In this document: positions 15,301 to 19,511 of the stretch, piece by piece
How positions within the stretch are numbered: the stretch's first letter is position 1
Layout of the letters: each line of letters starts with the position of its first letter
Source: Acanthaster planci
Taxonomy: Eukaryota > Echinodermata > Asteroidea > Valvatida > Acanthasteridae
Direction: 5' to 3'
NCBI RefSeq assembly: GCF_001949145.1
Contig: NW_019091372.1
Span: 13,826-33,336 of the forward strand
DNA length: 19,511 nucleotides
Position numbers and translations under genes: made by a program
Notes under the pieces: model-generated
Told to the model about the DNA's origin: nothing
The model's database searches: none
The model's input: only the letters and a program-made list of their open reading frames with translations

Positions 15301-17981
15301 GAGAGTGGCTCTTCTGATGTCTTCGTCTGGAGGGCTAGCGGGACACCAAATTGCATGCTGCTGTCCAACTGCAAGCTCAAACATTTCTGATTGTGGAACT
15401 GAACCATCGTCAACGAGAGGAAACAGTTGATCTAAGATAATTAAATGTAATAGGAAAAATGTGACTAGTACGGAGTCAATATTTGATTTTAAAAGTTGGT
15501 CTTTTTGTCTGTTCAGTACATATAGTGTATACGAGATGCTTTTTTAATTCTCAAGGTAGTCTTTTGTCTTCTTTACGATTGTTGAATTTTTCCCATTTGA
15601 ATATTTGGAAAGGAAAGAGTAATTACCTAATACAGAAATATCAATGGAGCTTCTCCTGCTTCTAGAGCTTCTGCGGGGTATGATGATACAGGAATATCTT
15701 CCCTTGTCCTTCTCTTCAATTTGATGGACAATCAGATCGAATGTGTCAGACAATTCAAACTGACTGCTCACTGTGTAGTTAGTGTCACCAGGCACGACTG
15801 TAAATCGCGCTACGTAGTTGTCTTCTTTGAACCAGTTGAGGACGCTGACTTCTTCGCCTTCTCGCCGGACTTCGCACGGCAAGTGATAGGTTTGCCCTTT
15901 CTGCAAGTAGACTCGACTTATAGGGGTCGCGTAAAACGGGTCCTTCGGGATTGCGTCATTATCTGGTGTTCAACAAGTTGAAATAATAGGCAAATATGAA
16001 AGTCGGGGACGAAGAAAAAGGAACATGCAGACTTAAGGGAAACCAACCGAAACAAAACATTCCCAATTATTGTTAGTATCAGAAGTTTATTTCTTTTCTT
16101 TTTTCTGACTAAGGCCGCAAGCCAGCCTATATCGTGAATAATATTCAAAGGAACACTGTCGGTAAATCACCTTTCTTTAATGGGTGGAAATTTTATTGTT
16201 ACGCATCTTTATAGTTGAAAGATTTTAGGTGCGCCTTGATAAAAACCTCGATGAAGGTAAATTTGAAAAGCAGGGGAATTGAACCTTTGAGAGGAAGGCA
16301 ATTGGGCTTGTTCCACCCAGCGGAGGCCTGTTTTTCCACACTGCTGCCCTCATTTGAAATCTTGCAATATACAATTGTGTACACCTAAACACATCCGAGC
16401 CACAGCCTTAATGAGTTGAAAAAATCATACATTACTTAAACGAACACGTTTTTTATATTTTCGTAAATGTTATGAATCTGCCTTCATTCCAGTTACATAT
16501 CTAAGGGTGGGGCATTGGCCACTCCCCCCGAGGCCTGCCCCCCCCCCGAGGCCATAACCCTACTCCCATCACAAAAATTAAAGAAGGAAAACATCTGGTG
16601 AAAAGTAAAACTTGATCAGTGTTTCAATTGTTACAGAACCCAAGTCATCTCCCTCTAAAAAATGAGGGCTTGCAAATTACACTTCTTCAAAATTACCACC
16701 ATATCCTGAAGTCTAAAATTCCAAACTGGATTTATTCAAGCACGAAACCTTTCCCCAGTACATAGAGGAAACAATTCAGAGTAGAGTTAGAGAGGAAATA
16801 CTCTGAATTTAAGTTTGAATGCTCTTAAGAACAACTCCCAGTAGTTCCTTAATTTCAAATTTATGTTTTCGATTTAATAAAACTCGTCTTGTCCTCAGTA
16901 ACCTACGTGTGTCTTGAGAGGGAGTGAAAACAGCTTAAAGAAGCGACACTTTCAAAAGGACCGGCGCGATAAATGCCAAAACAGACGAATCAAAATTCAT
17001 TTCTTTCCTTATCTCAATTATTTTTGAGCAAAAATGAAAAGAGCCACTTTAAAATCACCATGAAAATCTGAGATCGCAAAAAGGACATAATAAGTGAGTC
17101 ACTGTCAGGCTGTTTACGTACTTCCGCTCACCATATTTTACATTGGCTGACGTCACATGATATGTGCGCATCACCATGTGACTGGGAAATAAAATGGGAA
17201 AACCCTCAGGAGCGCAAACGCGGACCGGATATAGGCCTGTTAGGCACCAGTAACACTTCTTGCTCATCATTCCCTTCCTTATGGACTGTATGCCCCAATT
17301 TATTTTTACAAATTCATGTACATGTACCAAGTGAACATTCTTTTAGCCTTCAATTTTCCAAAAACCGATATCCAAAAACCCAGTATCACGTTATATGTTA
17401 GCTATACGCCTTCACTGTTTGTGAGTTTGGAGAGTTCCCTATTTTTCTTAATCCTTATTTCCTTTTATTTCCCCTTATATTGTAGAGTAGAACTTAAGTA
17501 AAAGGGGAAAAAGTGTTCATATCAAAATAGAGAGATTCTCAGAGGGGCAATATGATACTACACGTATGTTTAATTCAATAACCTTGTTAGTCTAGCAGTG
17601 GATGGTAGCAAATCCCATAAGCCTCTTCTATAGGCTAACTCTGCCGTTTTGAACGCTATATTATAACTCTATTCATCAAAATTTCATTTTGCAGTTGAGC
17701 ACCGTGATGTAGAAAATGCATTTCCCCCCTGTACTTTCATGGCTGCTTCAATTTATCATGATTGATATGCACTTACTGCTTCGTTTGGAGCGTCTGGCCT
17801 TCGATATAGAAAGAATCCTTCTAAGAATCGTAGATAGAGGCTCGTGTCCTTTTTTATCGAAGCAGGGACTACAAGACGATGCGGGATTGTTGCAATCAGA
17901 TTCGGTAAGACCCAAAACGGGATCAAGATACAGTGTGCACATGAACATCGTTAGTAATGTCACCACCCTCAACAACTCCAT
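6273..17981 (-). CDS. Ig-superfamily receptor with modular cytoplasmic tail
   Basis: Seventeen usable exons on the minus strand join in frame: 17981-17777, 15962-15627, 15431-15075, 14894-14664, 13750-13685, 13221-13153, 12589-12551, 11977-11795, 11661-11488, 11276-11109, 10834-10625, 10320-10138, 9794-9462, 8684-8211, 7694-7215, 6863-6747 and 6316-6273 (stop). Total 3669 nt, 1222 residues. All introns are GT-AG and all are phase 1. Order: signal peptide (about 1-25), furin-type site RSKR (64-67), Ig V-like domains (69-180 and 181-299), membrane helix 321-344, basic stop-transfer, then about 880 residues of charged, Ser/Pro/Lys-rich tail without an enzyme domain. It likely acts at the cell surface as an adhesion or recognition receptor; ligand unknown. 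I recognise the architecture but no named gene. Individual tail exons are predictions needing transcripts, especially the small ones. Confidence 0.83.
6747..6863 (-). CDS. Ig receptor tail exon 15
   Basis: 117 nt, phase 1-1, acceptor TTCTACCTTTCAG, donor CAAG|GTAATG. Acidic start (DDEEMESEPDEP), then basic RRKTKRPHQSQTQKLL. It is the intact counterpart of the decayed copy at 7858-7929. Confidence 0.78.
7215..7694 (-). CDS. Ig receptor tail exon 14 (duplicate A)
   Basis: 480 nt, phase 1-1, acceptor TTTGTTTTGCAG, donor CATG|GTTAGTG. The N-terminal half is identical to exon 12; the second half (TPPSPYFEENGSSSSYQHAN onward) lacks the LVYALV motif. It ends with the related acidic GSKDVEMAELAEL. 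Confidence 0.87.
7858..7929 (-). pseudogene. Decayed copy of tail exon 15
   Basis: It aligns with the exon at 6747-6863 (DEEKMEIKSDKPIHRRRKT against DDEEMESEPDEPIDIRRKT). It has lost the pyrimidine tract before its AG (CCATTAAG) and the donor (CAAG|GTAATG became CAAGAGACTG). It is not used in the joined protein. Confidence 0.7.
8211..8684 (-). CDS. Ig receptor tail exon 12 (duplicate A')
   Basis: 474 nt, phase 1-1, acceptor TTGTTTTGCAG, donor CAAG|GTTGGT. Ser/Pro/Val-rich (SAPVQPLVVNGSSPEGPS, SAPPVPELSSQEPF), then a tyrosine-rich part with LVYALV (tyrosine 953, ITIM-like) and VYSIG, and an acidic end GSEDAEMAEVAE. The first 78 residues are identical to the next exon; the rest has diverged. 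Confidence 0.85.
8685..9461. other. Intron between tail exons 11 and 12
   Basis: 777-nt intron. The notable content is two perfect TGACGTCA palindromes at 9082-9089 and 9093-9100. No exon found on either strand. Confidence 0.55.
9082..9100. promoter_or_regulatory. Paired CRE palindromes
   Basis: Two exact TGACGTCA sites spaced 11 bp start to start. The site is the CREB/ATF consensus. It could be an intronic enhancer or internal promoter, or part of a repeat element. Confidence 0.4.
9462..9794 (-). CDS. Ig receptor tail exon 11, Lys-rich
   Basis: 333 nt, phase 1-1, acceptor TATCCTTCCTCCAG, donor AAAAAAA|GTAAGG. Very basic and Lys/Ser/Thr-rich (KKPVKKSNKSNRKEKVKSK), then a Gln/Asp-rich end. 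The donor follows a run of A, so slippage or an alternative site is possible. No known domain. Confidence 0.8.
10138..10320 (-). CDS. Ig receptor tail exon 10 (triplet copy 3)
   Basis: 183 nt, phase 1-1, acceptor GTCTTTGTAG, donor ACAG|GTAAATCG. Glu/Lys/Ser-rich. The sequence around both splice sites is nearly the same as in exons 8 and 9. Confidence 0.82.
10625..10834 (-). CDS. Ig receptor tail exon 9 (triplet copy 2)
   Basis: 210 nt, phase 1-1, acceptor GTACCTTTGTAG, donor ACAG|GTAAATTG. It is a polar, charged segment that includes HGNKTMERID, shared with QENKTMENTD in copy 3. Confidence 0.82.
10891..11005. repeat. 23-bp minisatellite, 4-5 copies
   Basis: Units start at 10891, 10914, 10937, 10960 and (diverged) 10983. 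The pattern is close to CCATATTGCTCCATACTATATAT. It lies in the intron between tail exons 8 and 9. Confidence 0.85.
11109..11276 (-). CDS. Ig receptor tail exon 8 (triplet copy 1)
   Basis: 168 nt, phase 1-1, acceptor CGCCTGATAG (weak pyrimidine tract), donor AAAG|GTAAATCG. Starts DTKMTVQVHQVNQDNKAG, matching DTKQTEINDVQDKKASG and GTKQTEMKEVQDEKASD in the next two exons. Confidence 0.8.
11488..11661 (-). CDS. Ig receptor tail exon 7 with ITIM-like motif
   Basis: 174 nt, phase 1-1, acceptor TACTCACAAACAG, donor GAG|GTTAGT. Encodes a Lys/Ser-rich segment containing SRYSKV (tyrosine 512), which fits the inhibitory pattern [S/I/V/L]xYxx[I/V/L]. The remainder is Lys/Glu/Asp-rich and probably disordered. 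Confidence 0.82.
11795..11977 (-). CDS. Ig receptor tail exon 6 with ITSM-like motif
   Basis: 183 nt, phase 1-1, acceptor TTGTGTCTTTCAG, donor CCAG|GTAAGG. Contains TFYVLI (tyrosine 450), which fits the immunoreceptor switch pattern TxYxx[V/I]. Basic Ser/Thr/Pro-rich sequence follows, ending in QPPP, a possible SH3-type ligand. Confidence 0.82.
11978..12550. other. Intron between tail exons 5d and 6
   Basis: AT-rich intron of 573 nt. I see no exon, repeat or site in it that I can support. Confidence 0.5.
12551..12589 (-). CDS. Ig receptor tail micro-exon 5d
   Basis: 39 nt, 13 codons (DEKDTSVTADGRE), phase 1-1, acceptor TTTTTTTGTCAG, donor GAAG|GTGACT. The protein identity with 5b across KDTSVTAD and the conserved acceptor support a real exon despite its size. 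Confidence 0.65.
13153..13221 (-). CDS. Ig receptor tail exon 5c
   Basis: 69 nt, phase 1-1, acceptor CCACTTACCACCAG, donor TTAG|GTGAGAAG. It encodes 23 polar residues beginning GKLDNESSSLLPQNTEDK. It is the intact counterpart of the broken exon at 14333-14401. Confidence 0.7.
   Translation of the reverse strand, partial: VNLTTKVHLFYLKTRKTRQHES
13685..13750 (-). CDS. Ig receptor tail exon 5b
   Basis: 66 nt, phase 1-1, acceptor CAATATTTCAG. Encodes DENKQESLISDKDTSVTADS. It is a duplicate of the exon at 12551-12589 with nine extra codons inside. The donor is repeated (GAAG|GTGAAG|GTGAAG), so a second in-frame donor 6 nt later (exon end 13679) would add two codons. Confidence 0.7.
14333..14401 (-). 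pseudogene. Duplicated tail exon with lost splice donor (5a)
   Basis: It matches the exon at 13153-13221 (GKHDNEQS versus GKLDNESS) with a good acceptor (poly-T, then ACCATCAG|GT). The aligned donor GGTGAG reads GATGAG here, so GT became AT at 14332-14331. Read on unspliced, the frame continues 13 more codons to TAA at 14294-14292, giving a 36-residue ending. It could be a dead exon or an alternative last exon. The joined protein was therefore built without it. Confidence 0.6.
14664..14894 (-). CDS. Ig receptor exon 4: membrane helix
   Basis: 231 nt, phase 1-1, acceptor TTTTGTTTTGCAG, donor AAG|GTACGT. A short Thr/Pro stalk, a hydrophobic helix of about 24 residues (WIAGFLGSVTFIVIVIFV onward) and the stop-transfer YRKRRR, followed by the start of the cytoplasmic tail. 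Confidence 0.9.
15075..15431 (-). CDS. Ig receptor exon 3: V-like Ig domain 2
   Basis: 357 nt, phase 1-1, acceptor TTATCTTAG, donor GTATTCAA. Core residues are C210 (AIWCPAS), W226 (LYWSLD) and C280 (SRYWCHL). It has several N-glycosylation sequons. Confidence 0.88.
15627..15962 (-). CDS. Ig receptor exon 2: V-like Ig domain 1
   Basis: 336 nt, phase 1-1, acceptor GAACACCAG, donor GTAATTAC. V-set pattern: YHLPC (C98), LNWFK (W112), YVARF, then FDLIVHQIEEKDKGRYSC (C160). An Arg/Ser-rich patch (RRSSRSRRSS) replaces the last strands before the linker. Confidence 0.9.
15963..17776. other. Long first intron of the Ig receptor
   Basis: 1.8-kb intron. It contains a C-rich patch with a repeated CCCCCCGAGGCC motif at about 16519-16554 and a perfect TGACGTCA at 17148-17155. 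Open frames here (for example 17055-17330) show no family signal and are judged non-coding. Confidence 0.55.
17148..17155. promoter_or_regulatory. CRE-type palindrome TGACGTCA
   Basis: Perfect CREB/ATF consensus in the first intron of the Ig receptor, about 0.8 kb downstream of its start codon. Function is inferred. Confidence 0.35.
17777..17981 (-). CDS. Ig receptor exon 1: signal peptide and furin-type site
   Basis: 205 nt, 68 codons plus one base, donor AAGCA|GTAAGTGC. The start was chosen because ATCATGG is a strong start context and is followed at once by a hydrophobic signal sequence (LLRVVTLLTMFMCTLYL, cleavage near residue 25). In-frame ATGs at 18176 and 18086 lack this. The segment after it has three cysteines (30, 37, 40) and a basic stretch ending RSKR|S, a proprotein convertase consensus, just before the first Ig domain. 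Confidence 0.8.
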
Positions 17982-18189
17982 GATGGTGAAGATAACTGGG
18001 AAAAAAGAGAGAAACAGACGAGTATTTAGCCTACATGTATAATCACAATTAACATTTACATGTAGCAATGTACGTAACCCAGTCATACTCTCTGTGTGCT
18101 TAAAAAAATGCCTATTAAGTAGGAGACCCAGGTTGTTCCTGTCAAAACATAAGATGTAGGCCAATATGCTATTCATATCTTTTGAATTA

Positions 18190-18197
18190 TTTTTATA
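18190..18197 (-). promoter_or_regulatory. Possible TATA box of the Ig receptor
   Basis: Minus strand reads TATAAAAA about 210 nt upstream of the chosen ATG. It is only a motif match, in an AT-rich region. Confidence 0.3.
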
Positions 18198-18901
18198 TTT
18201 CTTTCATCAAGAGGAAGTCTTGTTCAACCGTTCTCCGTTGTATTGTTCAACCTACACAAGGCTTGCACCAACCACTACCCATGTATTAGTCGGCGTGGCC
18301 CTACGCTTACAGCAGTTTCACCGTGACGTTAATGTGCTCCACATACAACACACATAGCGGGCGAGGCTGTGACCAAAGAATAGACCCCCGGACTTACCCC
18401 AAAATCCTCTTGCATCGACCAAATTTACTTGATGCTATGAAAATGTGAATTATATAAACTCTAGTACCAATTTCATGTGACTCACATGATTATTTCGGCT
18501 GAAGTATGGAATTGCGCTCGTTGAAAATGCAACCGTTGGGCAGAAGGGAATTCCCGCTGTCTGCAGTGGAAATTACCGTGATATTGAACTTACATGTTGA
18601 TCAAAACAACAACCTCGTTTCCAATTTCGGAGGGATTTGGCTTCACCGGCGCGATAATTGAAAAACTCACAGACGTCTAGGCCTTCTAGTATGCTTACTT
18701 TAATGTGCTGGCATGGATACACTGAAACTGTTTTTATTTCTCAACGATTAATCGCATATTTCAGTACTTCAGACCTGAAGTTGGAAAGCGGTATTTTTGC
18801 CATATTTGTGGTATTTTCTCTTTTTGTTCATTTTGCCTGAGAGTCATTTCAGAGCGGGATAACACGGAACTCTATGCCGTCACCGTAACTATTGCCCACT
18901 T

Positions 18902-19082
18902 CAGGGGCGTAGCCAGGTCGGGACGGTCTGGTGAGAGAGGTTTCCAAACCACGAACTTGAAGGCCGCGGCTCGCGCCGTGCGCGTGCAAGCACACTCCTC
19001 GCTGTACACGTCACGCCAAAAACAAGCAAACGACCCAACACCCCCCAACAAACAAACAACCAACCCAACAAGCAAACAACAA
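18902..19082. mobile_element. Likely transposon-derived patch plus CAAA-rich tract
   Basis: It starts CAGGGGCGTAGCCAGG, a phrase I associate with interspersed repeats in marine invertebrates. A GC-rich stretch unlike the surroundings follows, then an impure CAAACAAAC/CCAAC tract at 19018-19082. No transposase or clear terminal repeats are visible. Confidence 0.35.
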
Positions 19083-19165
19083 TGGTCGAAACGTCCCTGG
19101 CTTCACTCCTGTACTTTCTGTACCCTCTGACCAATTTTCAATCAGCGATCCGAATCATTGACTCA

Positions 19166-19220
19166 TATATAAAATTCCTCTCCGTCCACTCGAATAAGCA
19201 AGTCTGATTTTGAACCGTCG
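19166..19220 (+). promoter_or_regulatory. Plus-strand TATA box followed by splice donor
   Basis: TATATAAAA at 19166-19174. About 46 nt downstream CCGTCG|GTAAGTAG (GT at 19221) is a near-ideal donor. Together they look like a promoter with a short first exon on the plus strand, divergent from the Ig receptor. No coding sequence follows in the window. Confidence 0.3.
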
Positions 19221-19293
19221 GTAAGTAGAGTCCATCGATACTGAACTTGAGCCTAGATCAGAGAAATAAGGAAGGGCAGCGTAGCACCGTGAG

Positions 19294-19388
19294 CAGAATA
19301 TAGACATGAATGTAAGATCAAATCATTACTCTGAAATATATGATACTTCAGAGCACTGATTTAATCTTACATTCTTGTCGATATTCTG
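19294..19388. ncRNA. 95-nt hairpin, microRNA-precursor-like
   Basis: Two 42-nt arms pair without gaps at 37 of 42 positions around an 11-nt loop (ATATATGATAC). Arms begin CAGAATATAGACATGAATG and end CATTCTTGTCGATATTCTG. On the minus strand two mismatches become G-U pairs (39 of 42). Size and shape fit a pre-miRNA, but a foldback transposon remnant would look the same. Confidence 0.4.
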
Positions 19389-19511
19389 ATTTTGAGCCCG
19401 TGAGCGGCACCCAGGCTTCCATGATTGTCCCACACTTGTTTACCGGCCGTGACAAGTAGAGGACTTTGAAGGGTGCACTGAACCAATTCAAGCTCCACTG
19501 TCATTGAAAAT

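Noticed and set aside
17055-17330. 91-codon minus-strand frame with several Cys pairs, zinc-finger-like at first sight
   Set aside because: Cys spacing does not fit a known finger, there are no splice partners, and it lies in the first intron of the Ig receptor.

Overview
The window looks like nuclear DNA of an invertebrate animal, most likely an anthozoan cnidarian (coral or anemone). The reasons are an AT-rich base composition, short GT-AG introns, exons that encode immunoglobulin (Ig) domains and a receptor tyrosine kinase, and no operons or bacterial ribosome binding sites. The phylum is an inference; another marine invertebrate cannot be excluded. All exon coordinates were read by eye from splice signals, reading frame and intron phase.

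Both recognisable genes lie on the minus strand, head to tail. Upstream in transcription is a 12 kb gene (17981 down to 6273) for a single-pass Ig-superfamily receptor. It has a signal peptide, a short cysteine-containing segment ending in a furin-type RSKR site, two V-like Ig domains, one membrane helix and a cytoplasmic tail of about 880 residues without a kinase. The tail is built from at least 12 small exons, nearly all phase 1 at both ends, so any could be skipped without a frameshift. It grew by three separate tandem exon duplications: a 1.17 kb pair at 12.5-14.4 kb, a 0.49 kb triplet at 10.1-11.3 kb and a 0.99 kb pair at 6.7-8.7 kb. It carries ITSM- and ITIM-like tyrosine motifs. One duplicated exon has lost its donor and another is decayed.

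Downstream, after a 1.5 kb spacer, lies a receptor tyrosine kinase (4775/4745 down to at least 233) with signal peptide, two Ig domains, membrane helix and an FGFR-like kinase with all catalytic residues intact. The left window edge cuts it off after the activation segment, so the kinase C-lobe is missing.

The right end (17982-19511) is the upstream flank of the Ig receptor. It has a transposon-like patch, a CAAA-rich low-complexity stretch, a plus-strand TATA box followed by a good splice donor, and a near-perfect 95-nt hairpin that resembles a microRNA precursor or a small foldback element.

The two genes may work together as surface recognition receptors, one with intrinsic kinase activity and one with a modular phosphotyrosine-docking tail. 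That is inference from adjacency and domain content only.
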